This document shows positions 1 through 11,287 of a stretch of DNA of 64,000 nt, piece after piece. Source of the stretch: Stagonosporopsis chrysanthemi. Its lineage: Eukaryota; Ascomycota; Dothideomycetes; Pleosporales; Didymellaceae. The stretch covers positions 1 to 64,000 of the forward strand of contig JAFISE010000018.1 in NCBI GenBank assembly GCA_022560025.1, read 5' to 3'. Every line of letters begins with the position of its first letter. The first letter of the stretch is position 1. The notes under the pieces were generated by a model. That model was given only the letters and a program-made list of their open reading frames with translations, did not search any database and was not told the DNA's origin. A program made the position numbers and the translations under genes.

Positions 1-822
1 CGTTAGAGGCACGCCTAGAATCAGCGCAGCGAGCTTGTTTGGATGGTGTGATTTTTAGGGCTCCTAGAAGGGTAACCCAAAAATCAAAAGATTGGTGTTC
101 GGTGTATTTGATGATGGGGTTCCAACTCCGGCTGCCACACTTCCCCATGCCACTTCTATACTCTCAAAAGTGTACAAACAGATTGCAGGTCTAACTTGAT
201 GAGATTCTTCTTTTCGAGCCGTCAGCAAAGGACAAAACAGCATATGAAACAGCGGGAATCTGTTAATGGTAACCTACCTAACGACAAATTCGCCGATACG
301 TTACTTGCTGATTAAAATAACAACAAGTCCTGCTGTCTTCTGGGTGGGCTGCTTCAACTGTATCTAGGATTACTGTGTTATATTGCCGCATATAGTCTGC
401 TGATGGCCAAGGCAGATGTGCGATCATTCGTCTGTGATCTGGCACGGCATGTCGATTTCCAGCGACCGCTGTCGCTATAGCTAGTTTTGTTTGCTAATCA
501 TAGACTATGCTGATAAGGCCTGGTTTGAAAGACTGCCTGCTGTTTCCAAGACGTGTCATACTCGTAATCGACATTTAATAAGCACGAGAGTCTATACAGT
601 TTCAAAGTAGCATAGGTCAGATCTCGATCTTGGTCATCGATAGCACGCTAAATATCGGTGTGAAGATACCTAAGGTAGCGAGATAGTATAGCATCTACCC
701 GAGATTTGCAGTGGTCAATAATTGGGTACTGCCTTGTTTTGTCGAATTGCTAGAAGCTCTGGTGGGTGGTAGTTGGTCCTCTCGGCTAGAAACTCCGAGC
801 GTCCTGTCGTGTTGGCCCCTAT
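1..822. other. Gene-free left edge
   Basis: No reading frame with coding character, splice structure or RNA gene was recognised here. The sequence is moderately AT-rich and has no obvious tandem repeat. Confidence 0.4.
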
Positions 823-1140
823 CTAATCCTGCCGCGCGTTCGGGACATGTTCAGGATACAAGGCACGAACCCTTAGGTCTCTAAATCCTGCGGGTTGATC
901 TGGCTTTCCCCTCAACTGGAAATCTTCAAATTTTTGTATCAGTGCAATATCCCATCCGGATAGAGAGTCTTTGCATGAGTACAACTCGGACGTAGGAGCT
1001 TGACCCATACATTCAGCGGCAGCTTCTTCACGATCATATGAGGCCTGTCTTCGCCATTCGACATCCGGCCCCATGATGAATTCGTAGATAATTTGCTCAG
1101 CGTCTGTTTCGGTATGAAGGTACGCATTGTCGATGTCCAT
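823..1140 (-). CDS. Small hypothetical protein (105 aa)
   Basis: Single-exon frame starting at an ATG at 1140-1138 and ending with TAG at 823. The product is acidic and soluble-looking, with no signal peptide or membrane segment. I do not recognise the family. Its N-terminal part (around residues 6-40, including a DAEQIIYEFIMG core) is matched by a damaged copy read from the minus strand at about 6385-6510, where AEQ-IYEF-G-V-W positions are kept. That conservation across two loci suggests this was a real protein, not a chance frame. It stands alone in a gene-poor stretch. Whether it is expressed, or is itself a fragment of a larger gene, cannot be told from the sequence. Confidence 0.5.
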   Translation of the reverse strand: MDIDNAYLHTETDAEQIIYEFIMGPDVEWRRQASYDREEAAAECMGQAPTSELYSCKDSLSGWDIALIQKFEDFQLRGKPDQPAGFRDLRVRALYPEHVPNARQD

Positions 1141-1649
1141 TTACCTGTTGTGTTTGTGTTCTCATCGCGCGACTCGACTGCTGTTCAAGAAAAAGTCTAC
1201 GTGCGTCCAATTCATGATGATCGTCGGATCCCGAAAGATCTTTCGAAGAGCGTGTCGAGATGGCGGGGCAACATCGGTATAGCGATGCGCCGCCTAGCCT
1301 CGTTACAGCACCGAGAGTAATCGTTAGGCTAGGTATTTCAAGGTTGCAATGTAACCACAGCTAATCATAGACCGCTTCTATGAAGAGGACACCTGTAAGT
1401 AGCGTGTGCGCATTACACTCTGCGCAAGACTCGTGCGGTCGCGGTACGGGCATGATCAGGTTTCGATGGAGCCAACAGGGTACCGTCGAAGAGCCTGCTT
1501 TGTCACCTTCCAGCATCTAGGGCATGAGCTTTGGCAGCCGGTTGTATCATCGTGGAGCACTAAGCACGGTATTCACTTCACGTATCCTGCTTGCAGCAAG
1601 TAGTGGAGATAATGAGGTGTGAAGTGGATGATGTTGGAGCTGTAGGATT

Positions 1650-1845
1650 GAGGAGGCCGCAAGGGCAACGTACTGAGCGAAGGACTTCTTTGCACTTCGG
1701 AGGCCGCAAGGGCAACTACGGAGCGAAGGACTGAACGACATGCAACTAAAGGGTAAGACGACGGGGTAGCGCCTATGGTTGGTCAGGTAGCGATTTCGCT
1801 GTTGCTATTCGCTGTTCGTACTTCGGAGGCCGCAGGGCAACATGA
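1650..1845. repeat. Three dispersed copies of a 20-35 bp motif
   Basis: The core GGAGGCCGCAAGGGCAAC occurs at about 1652, 1699 and (lacking one A) 1825. The first two copies continue into a shared GAGCGAAGGAC tail and the last two share an ACTTCGGAGG lead. It could be a low-copy minisatellite or the remnant of a repeated domain; no function is inferred. Confidence 0.6.
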
Positions 1846-2019
1846 GGTCCTTCACAGCGCAGACCTCTTGAGAGGAGGGCGACCCGTTCTGTTACTTCAC
1901 TTACAGCTCCAGTTTGCATATCATCACCTCGTACCGGCTGTCCCGCTCGACGATGCCATCGGACCCAAAGCACGGAGGCCTCTCGTCGAGCAGAACTCAT
2001 CGATACCACACATATTTCT

Positions 2020-2539
2020 CCAATGAATCGGGAAAGGCGTCTTGGCATGATCCGCCGCGCTAATTCGTCAATCGGTTTTCGAATGGACTCTACCAGACTA
2101 TGACAAGAAACTACTCTGAAATGCCTTCCAGTACCCCGCTGTTCAGTCTCCAACTCGATCCAACTCTTACTCGAATACCTCGATAAAAAGTCTCGCCAGA
2201 ACGCCAGCATTTCAAGGTACTATGCTTGGTGGAATACAAACGCGAAGCGAAACAACGTTTCAGCGTAGAAAAGCCGTATAGAACTCAGTCCTACACAGCC
2301 CGGTGAGCGGCAGACAAACTTGGCTCGACAGCATCAACACCGAGGTGTTGCGATTCGACAACTACGGTCGCTTCACCAATGCGGATCTCGGCTAGCATAG
2401 CAAGGACTTGAGCCTCAAAGTTAGGCTCGTGAAGGTCGAGGTCCTCAGCCTGCAGCTCGATGGCCACGATTCGAGCTTCGGTGCCACTTGGCTCGTCGTG
2501 GACATTGCGGATGGCCAGCTCGTGCTCGCGATCAGGCAA
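2020..2539 (-). other. Weak coding-like fragments
   Basis: Two minus-strand open stretches (2291-2539 and roughly 2020-2210) have protein-like composition but no ATG in a sensible place and no family resemblance I can name. They may be pieces of one decayed or multi-exon gene, or chance. Listed only so that the stretch is not read as empty. Confidence 0.2.
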
Positions 2540-2631
2540 GGCAGGCGCGTCCGGTGCAGCTCGAGCTAGTCGCCAGTCAGTACAGGTAATATGTCACCAG
2601 CAGTTCTATTCATCCTTTATGCACACGCTTG

Positions 2632-3199
2632 TCACGAAACACACCTACCCGCATTCTTCTTCCTGTCAATATATTTGAGCACCATCAACCCTAACACCAG
2701 GACACCTGCAATGCCTCCCATTGCTTCAAGAACATTCATCCAGTTCAGCTTGTTGCCCTCGATAGGCCCGACGTAGTTGCCTGGTGGTGAGACGGTACCG
2801 TTGCGGAAGGGAAGGGCTATCCGCGAGTGTCAGCTTCTGCCCGAGTGTGCGGCACCTGCCGCGTCTACAGTGTTTGACGGAGCAGGTACAGTGCTTATCG
2901 AATCTCTTACCGCTATAGACAGGCATTTTGGGAGATACAACAGGCATTTCGATGTCTACAACTCGGTCAGCCCGTCACTATCGCCGGTGCCCAACTGGAT
3001 GGGTATCACGCACCTGGATCGAAGGTGTTTCGAGTATAAGTTAGTGTGCGTAAAAGACGAGGTTGCGATGCTATCAGGGCCAGCGAAAGGAGTTGTGCCT
3101 GCTTGATTCTACTGTCGTAAAGGGCGTGGTTGCTCGCAGATTCGACAGCAGCGGTGAAGCGCTTAGCTCTACAAACCCCCTCATTCGCCGCCGCAGCCC
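2632..3199 (-). CDS. Possible spliced single-pass membrane protein (5' end unresolved)
   Basis: Three exons can be joined on the minus strand: about 3199-3014, 2955-2911 and 2816-2632. The introns are 58 nt (GTGCGT...TTGTAG) and 94 nt (GTAAGA...GATAG, with GCTGACAC as a branch-site candidate), and the reading phase is kept across both. The joined product has a C-terminal membrane segment (NVLEAMGGIAGVLVLGLMVL) followed by a short basic tail, KYIDRKK, typical of a tail-anchored or single-pass protein. The TGA stop is at 2634-2632. The first exon shown starts at a likely acceptor, so the N-terminus must lie upstream and was not found. I do not recognise the family. Confidence rests on phase-consistent splice sites and plausible protein composition. 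Confidence 0.45.
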
Positions 3200-3958
3200 C
3201 TCACGACACGGTACAGCCTCAACAACACAACACGCGCGACGATACGCATGGAGTAAGATTCTAAGATGCCCATACCAGCTGCTCTACTTTCGCATTGCTT
3301 TCCATTGAATTGGGAACGTGGGCGACAACGGTCGTTACACTGACTGTCTCTTCACGTACCCCAACACCCCGTAGCTGTGAACTGCAAGGCTGCAACAACA
3401 CAGCCTGTGCTCAAAACAGGATTTGGCGCGCAAAGTCCAGGCCCTTCTACTTGGTCTCCCAATCGATAAAGTGGTATGACGCGATGACGAGTGTCGGATA
3501 CCAGAAGGTCTGACTGCCGAATCATTCAAACAACTACATGAAAGCACATTCTTCCAATTAACAAAATACAATTTCGTTTCATTTTGAAATGCTAGACATG
3601 CAAAGATCGCTCTGCACACCATATGCGAGCACGCGAACATGCTCTCTTGTGCACGCTCCCCGTGGGGCTGACTTAAAAGATGCACTTAACCCATGCTTGT
3701 TCTACCCCCACAAGATTGCGGGTGAATGACGAGTAGTGCACCAGCCAACCCCTCAAGTCTTCATATTTGTTGTAAACGCGGGATCTATGCAAATTCCGAA
3801 CCTTATGACGCAAGCAGTGGTATGCTCTCCTGAGTGCCAAGCCACTGTAAGCAGATTATGTCAGCGCCTCAACCACTATGTCCACATGCAAACGCAGCCG
3901 CTCTGACCCTCGTCAAACAACGGCCATAGCGCGATGCGGCACACACGCAGGCAAGACA
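3200..3958. other. No gene seen; upstream region of the zinc-finger gene
   Basis: Contains only short chance frames. Its right end leads into a CAA tandem repeat and the zinc-finger gene. Confidence 0.4.
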
Positions 3959-3960
3959 CG

Positions 3961-3961
<1 letters not shown>

Positions 3962-4002
<41 letters not shown>

Positions 4003-4003
4003 G
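3962..4003 (+). repeat. CAA trinucleotide tract (about 14 units)
   Basis: Thirteen perfect CAA units followed by CAG. It lies about 70 nt before the zinc-finger gene's start codon and in a different frame, so it most likely sits in the 5' untranslated region. It could encode glutamines in another frame, but that frame has no other support. Confidence 0.85.
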
Positions 4004-4070
4004 AGTTATCCACATGGGTATTACACATGGTATACACCTGAGTTCGCCTTACTGACGCGCTGCAAATGCG

Positions 4071-5717
4071 ATGAGCCACGACCAACGCTCGAACCCTGCC
4101 ATCCGCGAAATCGTAAACTCAGCAAACGAGACCAGTCCGACGTCAGGTCATTCCGACTGTCGATACGAAATAGCACTTGCGCCAGTACATCATGCATACA
4201 ACACCTCTTACGAGGAGTGCCTCTCTTCTTACGGGGAGGGCCTCTCTGCGTATACTTCAGATTTATTGGAAGCGCAGTCGACTCATGCCTCGGTTGCTTG
4301 TTTGTTGAATTGCGTCGACCGGTCTAATTTTGACCGCGGTACATTTGAAGGCCCTTCAGGATCCCTATGGGAACCCGGCGGACTCATGGAATGGGAGTTT
4401 ACGGACGCAGCACCAGTGTCTCTTCCCTACAAAGCCCAGGATCTACAGGGCCTCGAGTATCGACCATTGCTACACAACTCCTGTAGCGAGCACATGAGAA
4501 GTGTATCACATCAGTTGCCGCCATATTCATATCTTGCTGCATTCGAGCAGTATGGCTCCCAAGCTCGTGGAAATTCGCCGAGCGTCGGAAATGACACGGA
4601 ATCTGCTGTAGAGACTGTACTGCAATACAGCCCTTACAGAGACATCTTCGCACCAACTTTGCCTTGGTCGTCTAGTAATTTGCGAAACTCTGAAGTACTG
4701 ACTGCTGCCGATGAAGTATTGCAGGACTCTGGTCTGTCTGTTTCATCCAGTGGAAGTGTTTCCACGTATCAAAATGCGTCATCAACGTCAGTGGCGTCAT
4801 CGTCGAAAGTGGAACTGTGCCCAGTTTGCGACAGGTCGTTTACAGGAACTTATCGCAAGGGAAACCTCAGACGGCATATACGTCTAAAACATCAGGGAAG
4901 CGGTCTGCATTACACATGCGAGCACAGTCAGTGCTCCAGTATTTTCCATCGCCAAGACGCTCGACTCAAACATTACCGCAAACACCATCCTGGCTTGGGA
5001 TCCTCGCCGGAGCCGCGACCTATGCGCCGTTCGCATAGGAACCTTGGCTTAAGCGAAACCTGGGTTGGACACACGGCGAGTGAGGTCAAAGACCACGAAA
5101 CCAAGGGTCCTATAGCCGCATCAACACAGCAGGAATCTAATCTGGCTCAGACAACCTCGCTAAGTGAACCAGGCATCGACTGCACGGACGAGAGTACTAT
5201 TCAATGCGAAATTTGTCGAACAACGTTTCAGCGAGCTGCAGAGCTTCGTAGGCATATGATCTCGAAGCACGATCCCGATCCTCCAACTCATATGTGTGAT
5301 GTGCCTGGGTGTTCAAGGGTCTTCTTCCGAAAAGACAAGCTCCTCGACCATAAACGCAACGCACACAAAGATAAAGAATCTGTCCCACCTGGCCAGTCCA
5401 CATACCAATGCACAGAACCTGGCTGTGCGGCCCGCAGTTTTGCCCACAAAACAGATCTCCTTCGACATCGGCGAATCCACAAAGAGCGACCCTACAAATG
5501 TCCCACCTGTGACCAGTCTTTTCTTTACCCGAAAGATCTGCGACGGCACGAAGCAACACATCTAGCCGATGAGGATGATGATAAAGTGTTGTATTATTGT
5601 GAAGTTCCTTCGTGTGCGTACGGGCTCGGCGGGATGAGTATCTCTAGAAAGGATGGTTTGACTAGGCATATTGAACGTTTTCACAAAGACTTGTCGAACG
5701 AGTCCAAAGAGATCTAA
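4071..5717 (+). CDS. C2H2 zinc-finger protein with seven fingers
   Basis: Intronless 548-aa protein from the ATG at 4071. The first 245 residues are Ser/Tyr/Glu-rich and lack a recognisable fold. Seven C2H2 fingers follow, starting near residues 250, 283, 379, 409, 447, 477 and 510. They have the classic spacing (for example CPVC...HIRLKH, CPTCDQSF...HEATH), and several are of the C-x4-5-C variety (CDVPGC, CTEPGC, CEVPSC). A low-complexity linker (about 310-375) separates fingers 2 and 3. The arrangement suggests a nuclear DNA-binding protein, either a transcription factor or a TFIIIA-like protein. Multiple weak fingers with pathway-unspecific linkers do not allow a named orthologue. The CAA repeat just upstream may affect translation. 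Confidence 0.9.
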   Translation: MSHDQRSNPAIREIVNSANETSPTSGHSDCRYEIALAPVHHAYNTSYEECLSSYGEGLSAYTSDLLEAQSTHASVACLLNCVDRSNFDRGTFEGPSGSLWEPGGLMEWEFTDAAPVSLPYKAQDLQGLEYRPLLHNSCSEHMRSVSHQLPPYSYLAAFEQYGSQARGNSPSVGNDTESAVETVLQYSPYRDIFAPTLPWSSSNLRNSEVLTAADEVLQDSGLSVSSSGSVSTYQNASSTSVASSSKVELCPVCDRSFTGTYRKGNLRRHIRLKHQGSGLHYTCEHSQCSSIFHRQDARLKHYRKHHPGLGSSPEPRPMRRSHRNLGLSETWVGHTASEVKDHETKGPIAASTQQESNLAQTTSLSEPGIDCTDESTIQCEICRTTFQRAAELRRHMISKHDPDPPTHMCDVPGCSRVFFRKDKLLDHKRNAHKDKESVPPGQSTYQCTEPGCAARSFAHKTDLLRHRRIHKERPYKCPTCDQSFLYPKDLRRHEATHLADEDDDKVLYYCEVPSCAYGLGGMSISRKDGLTRHIERFHKDLSNESKEI

Positions 5718-8700
5718 CACCCTCCGAAAATTTAATACATCATTCTTCATCGCATGATCTTCCTCAGCAGTGCCTGTCAAGTCAACAAGATGTCACTTCC
5801 CCGGCGAAATATAAACTCGTCCAAGTCGGGCGAGCCTCTTGAGACGAATGCTCCCCTTTCGTATCAGCTGTCATTATCACTCACACACTACAGAAATCCT
5901 TAGATGCTTGGACTTAGCTGCACGCACCAGTGTTTCGCATCTTCACAGTCTTTGACATTCGGCTCCGTTCTCAAAGTTCATAGCACTTGTACTTCCAGTA
6001 AGAGAGGCCACCACCACAGAAGTTCAATGCGCAGGTAGTAACAAAGCCTAAGACTGCAGGGAACACTGTGCGCTATCCGTTGCGAAAAACGAGCAAAGAC
6101 TACCAGTAGATAGTAGAACCTAGCAATTAATTTCCATTACTACAGGAGCTAAGAGATAGCTTTTTAGTCCTAACACTATGCTCTTGGTATCTATTCCCAC
6201 AACATAAGGTCTAGTTGTAGAAGCACGTACTAAACGCCTCTAGCGACAGGGTCTAAGGCCTAGCCATCTACACACTAAAGTACTTGCCCTACTTACTTGA
6301 GAAGATTCTTAGCAAGAGTAAAAAGATAGACATAGACATACAACAGTAGGTATTTGCTAGTAGTTACTCACCTGACTGCTAATCTGCTAGTACTTTGCGT
6401 AAGTCATTTCTGCTGCAGGTTTGTTGCAATTATGTAAGACCTGTGTTTGCCATCTAACTTTAGACCCTATCATAAACTCGTAGATCATTTGCTCAGCTTC
6501 TGCTGGATATGCAGACTTTATTTAGTAGGTCCTAGAGATGGCCTAGGCCCCAATGATAAGACAGTGGAGTCACAGCATGTGCCAAGAATGCAATAAATTA
6601 CGGATTTTCCAGCCCAACGGTCTAGAAAGAGCTCCAAGAGACATTATCAAAACAGTTGCCGACTATACATCAAGGAACCTAATTTAGTCGGGAGATCACA
6701 AACCGCCCGCAGCATCATCGCCGAATGAGCTCACCAAGCCTGAAATGGCCGCTGTGTATGGCATTTGGTAATACCTATTTTGGTCGACGTGGGATTCACG
6801 CACCGAAAACCTCTGGATTGTGTATGCTCAATGTTGAGCTGGCGGGGTATGAAACCGTCAAATTGCTGTCCTCAATTTCCAAACTGGTCCTGGGCCGGCT
6901 AGACGCTTCCATCCAGCGTGAGTTTCCGCCAGGGTCTCGACCAGTGCATTTGTAGCATATTTCACTCAGCTAGGGGGAGATCCGGCTCTTTACACAACCA
7001 GGCAAAGCAGTCGAGTTGGAAGGATTTGACAAGAATTCGAAGTACAGTACTCTGCTAAAAGACGCTTCAAGATGCCTACTTTTGTCTAGTGCTATAGTAC
7101 CTGTGAAGTTTGATCGAGTCATAGATTTCAAGTCTCCTTTGAGATCCGGAATTGATATACATAATGACAATAACCCAATACGCTTCTAGCCTAACTCCAA
7201 CCCAGATACAGAGGTCGGTATAGATCAACTCACTCCGAGCACTACGATAGCGATCATGGTTCTTGCTTGCGATACTTCGAGTTCGGTTTGTAGACTGCTG
7301 GTTCTGCAAGAGGTTGATGAGTTATCAGAAAAATTGGACTTATTGAGATCCAAGCTATCAACCAAAAATCTTTGTCCCGCTGCGTCGGTCAGGTTGAGAT
7401 GATGGTGAGGATTGGCAAATTGCCCCCAGTGAAGTGAAGGTATACGAGCAAAGGGTATCAGCATCATGAACTTCCTATATGCAACAAGCCAGTCTTTCAC
7501 CCATCTGAGCAAAGGCATTTTTTCACAACAAGCTCACGGTCAAAGCAAACCATGAGACACGCGGGAGAGCTCAAAGTGGTTTGGCAATTCTACCAGTGGA
7601 TTGTCACGATATGACAAGCCTGTGCATGCGAGAGCTTCAGGAGCATATGGTATTTGCTTTCAAATACTGAGAGTAGCTGGCAGCATATGTGCTTTGCGAC
7701 CTATGATGCTCATACCCACTATCATACGGCTACATCCACCTCAACACGGGAAGAGTCGAGTGTAAAGGGTGTCGCACAAGGTGTGAAAGTCAACAAAGCC
7801 TCGCTTTGTTCCCTAGCTCAAACGAGCAGGGGTATGAGCGACTGTGGATAGATTGCTCCGGCTCGAGAGGCGCCCCTGTCAGACGGATGCGCCCACCCCA
7901 TCTCACTCTAGCTGAGAAAGATGTGCGGGTCCTGTGCGCTCGTGCGTGCAGCCGCGCCTTTGGCCAACTCCATAGTCGCCATGCCAAAGTCCCATACTAT
8001 TAAATAGCACTGAACATATCCGCATGTCAGTGAGCCTAGGCATAAAGAAGAAGCTGAGAAACAGGTATGAGATATTCGCGAACAACTTGATTGTAGTCTG
8101 AACACCCAACGCGTGAGACAAGGGCATCATGATATGAGCTACTGGGAATCGCAAGCGTGTTGACGGTGTTTGTAAATGCCAAACTGCAGGGATATAAGCG
8201 AGGACGGTTCTTCTGTCTGTTCAAAGCCAGCGAGCGGTGTTCAATGATCTAGGGTGGTACGCTGGGAGGCCGCACGCGGGTACGTATATTTAGGTTGGTC
8301 ATCTTACCCTCATCTCATGTACACATAAATAAAATTGCTGTTGCACTTCGGAGATGCAGTGCACTCAAAGTAAGCACATGACAACCATTGCAACCTGTAG
8401 ACACGCAGTGTCTTGACAAAAGCTACGCCACGTTACTCAAAGAGTGCTTGAGTAAGTCAGGGCTACGTTATCTGAGTACACATTCCTCAAGCTCAGCGAA
8501 ATACTTGGCCCTATCTTCTTATTTGCAATATTATAGACAAACGCGAGTTCGCGACCCAGCCCGCGTTCTATATACACATTGATCGACCCTATTTATCTTG
8601 CCGATGGGCTCTTCCAAGACTTGACAGCAGAAGCCGTCGCTCGACAAGCCCTCCGGGGTCCCTGTAGAGGTCTATATTTGACCGAACACAAGAGGGCTGA

Positions 8701-10012
8701 GCGCATTGGAGCACTCGCGGTCAATCTAACCATGCATGCCCTCAAGAGTCTCGACCTCAGCCTCGGTCCTCCCGTGTATGTTCCTTTGTGCCAATGCTCA
8801 AGGCTTTGAGATAGTGCACGGCAAGAGCGATCCCCGCCTATCTGCTTGGGATAGTCCCATGTCAGCCTCATGTCGAGCCAGGGTACGGCGCAGAGTTGAT
8901 GTGCCCTTCAAAGCCCTCTTACAAATCTTGCAACGCCACAATTTTGATTGTGTCCTTAGCACAGACTCAATCACCATGCATTGTGATGCACATTGTCATA
9001 TGACGCTTAGAAGACGTGGATCGAAAGTGTGAAGGTTTGATTGACGTTACATCGTTGGGAATGAATCGCCGGTTGCAGTAGAGGCATGCACGTCTCACCG
9101 CTCTGCGGATTGCATATACGTGTTTAGTCAACTTCATGGATCTGAAGCTGCGTCTCTGACATGGTCCCAATTGCGGGCTGCCCCTCGCTGATGCACGGTT
9201 TTAGTTCAACACAAAGCCTCTCAGACTAAATTCCTTGGGACACAAAGGAACCGGATCATACAATGGAAGATTGTTTGGTAGGAGTAGCCTTTTTTTGACG
9301 ATGATTTGGGTTCGCATCGTCAGTCTGTGAGGTGCAGGAACAGTGGAGAGCAGAAGCAGCGCAACATTTTTAGCACATAGGAGACAAACATAAACTCGCG
9401 TATACCAACTCCAGGGATCTAGTGTGCAATTATTTGCATTCACGCTTTGAATCACGGTTATGGAGTCGCAGGTTAGGAGAGAAGCAAAGCGGAAGCGTAT
9501 GCCCAAGGCTCGATCGCAGGCAGTTCTGGCACCGAAGAAACTGCTCATCCGCCACCGTTACAATGCATTAGCCACTAAATGCGGTCTTGGATGCCAACAT
9601 ATGCTTTCTGTCTCAGAATTCGGCCTCGGTGAATTTGACTCAGAATTGTACTAGAATTCACTGAATGTTACAATGCCGATCAACCCCTCAGGCAAACGTC
9701 GAAAGAGCCAATCGGATGCAGCCTCCCGCACAAGTGCGTCGGAGCTCCGTTCGAGTCTGCCTTACATAGGAATTTCCGAGTCTAGTGAGTCTGGCTCGCG
9801 GTTCGGAGCGCGCGATGCGGAGTCGTAGCGTTTCAGCCCTACAGTATCTGTTCCCGAATAGGCATGTCGAACTCCACTGGTCGAGTCCGACGCAATACTT
9901 CACAAGCAACACTGTAATTTCTGGCAGTTTGGCAATTGTATATTAAGTCTAATATGATGAGCTCAGAATCACCATTGATTAGGAGTCTTTTTCCCATCGA
10001 GCATCGACCATC
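5718..10012. other. Long gene-poor stretch with repeat-like decay
   Basis: No convincing gene was found in 4.3 kb. From about 6080 to 6560 the sequence is rich in TA/TAG/CTA words, as expected of DNA damaged by repeat-induced point mutation. Within it lies the degenerate paralogue listed separately. Minus-strand 7225-7518 and several plus-strand frames between 8388 and 9654 are open but have no start context, splice support or family resemblance that I trust. Confidence 0.45.
6385..6510 (-). pseudogene. Degenerate paralogue of the 823-1140 gene
   Basis: Nucleotides 6385-6510 align colinearly with about 1000-1120, including a GATAATTTGCTCAGCGTCTG-like stretch that differs at only a few positions. 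Read on the minus strand, the translation keeps AEQ, IYEF, G, V and W at matching positions. Many differences are C-to-T or G-to-A relative to the left copy, and the flanks are TA-rich, consistent with RIP-type mutation. The rest of the gene is not recognisable here. Confidence 0.65.
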
Positions 10013-11207
10013 ATGAAGTTTTCAAACTTACTCACCGGAGCATTTCTCGGCCTTGCATCGTTTAGCAAGATTCATGCAGCCAAATCGTTCTCCGCATCCA
10101 ACCTGTACTATGCAGCTGGCTTAAGAGAAGCACAACAGACGACCTTGCTCGAAGGCTTGCAGAGCGCTGGCGTAAAAGTGCTACGCGTCTGGCTAGATGG
10201 TATGGTGAAGGCTCCATTTGTCAAAATACCACTGACAGATTCTTGAGGCCAGTCTGAATCCCAAAAGGGCACACCCATCGATGCATTTCCTGCACTTCAG
10301 GGCACCTCACCTACAGCATGGGACGATACCGTACTCAATCGTCTTGATAAATTCATGGTCAAAGCACACAGCTACGGTATCAAGCTTCAGATCTCGATCC
10401 ACAGTTACAATGCCCTGGAGGGCAACAAGGACTTCTACGGCAATTGGTATGGCACTGGTGACTTCTACACCAACAGCGACGCCATCAAGAACTTCAAAGA
10501 CCGCATTGCACACGTGCTTGCACACGTCAACCCTGCGAATGGGAAGACCTGGGCACAGAGCTCAGAGTACATCTTTGCATTCGAGGCTCAGAATGAAGCT
10601 ATGCATCCCCAGGTACTTACTTCGTCTTCTTTCGGTCCATTTCTCAGTGGTCACTAACATCAATCAGGGTAATCCTACAGCCCTTGCTTCTTGGCAATGC
10701 ACCATGGCCGAGTCGCTGAAGTCCGCATTGGCCGGAAACACCAACATCCTTGTCACGACCGGTGGCGGTGCCTATCTCGCCAACTCACTACTCGACCCAT
10801 ACTTCTCGTGCGCCGCTCTCGACGTCCTTGCCATCCACGCATATGGTGTCGACGATTTCGGTACCGCTAAGTTGAAAACCTACGTCGACCGCGCCAAATC
10901 TGCCAACAAGAAGCTCATAATGCAGGAGTGGGGTGCATGCTACACGAACGCATCAAATAACAACTGCAATGGTGGTAGTCCAATAAGTACGAGTACGAGA
11001 GATGCCAATATCAAGAAGTGGGGGGCGCAGATCGATGCAGCGGGAATCCCGTGGTTCTACTGGCAGATCTTGCCCAACCCGGACCCACATCATGGTTGGG
11101 ATTATGAAGTCGGGATCAACGATGTGAATTGGGGCGCCTTGAAGGAAGCGGGGCTCGCAGCTGGTAGGGCCGAGAGCTCCTTTGATTTCACGAAGTGGCT
11201 CTTGTGA
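10013..11207 (+). CDS. Secreted glycoside hydrolase family 5 enzyme (mannanase/cellulase-like)
   Basis: Three exons, 10013-10204, 10253-10612 and 10668-11207, give a 363-aa protein. Intron 1 (48 nt) contains CTGAC and removes a TGA at 10244 that would otherwise stop the frame. Intron 2 (55 nt) contains CTAAC. A signal peptide spans about residues 1-22 (MKFSNLLTGAFLGLASFSK... then IHA). GH5 hallmarks are a WLDG strand, the acid/base glutamate in FEAQNEAM (E179), IHAYG, and the nucleophile glutamate in MQEWGAC (E271). The fold hydrolyses beta-1,4-linked glycans by the retaining mechanism. Fungal relatives with the QNEAM and QEWGACY motifs are usually labelled mannan endo-beta-mannosidases, but the substrate is an inference. 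It is likely secreted for plant or fungal wall polysaccharide breakdown. Length fits the family and the gene looks intact. Confidence 0.9.
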
Positions 11208-11287
11208 AAGAGGTGAACAAATCTTGATGTCGCTTGGTGCGTGTCATCCAAGTATTTAATGAGCATCAGTGGACTGGAATTTCCGGA

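Noticed and set aside
3876..4327. Poly-Gln or poly-Val proteins across the CAA tract
   Set aside because: Frames are open only because of the trinucleotide repeat and conflict with the zinc-finger gene; neither has other support.
10244..10246. In-frame TGA early in the GH5 gene, suggesting a pseudogene
   Set aside because: It lies in a 48-nt intron (10205-10252) with a GTGAAG donor, CTGAC branch site and CCAG acceptor; splicing restores the family sequence VWLDGM...SQKGTPIDAF.
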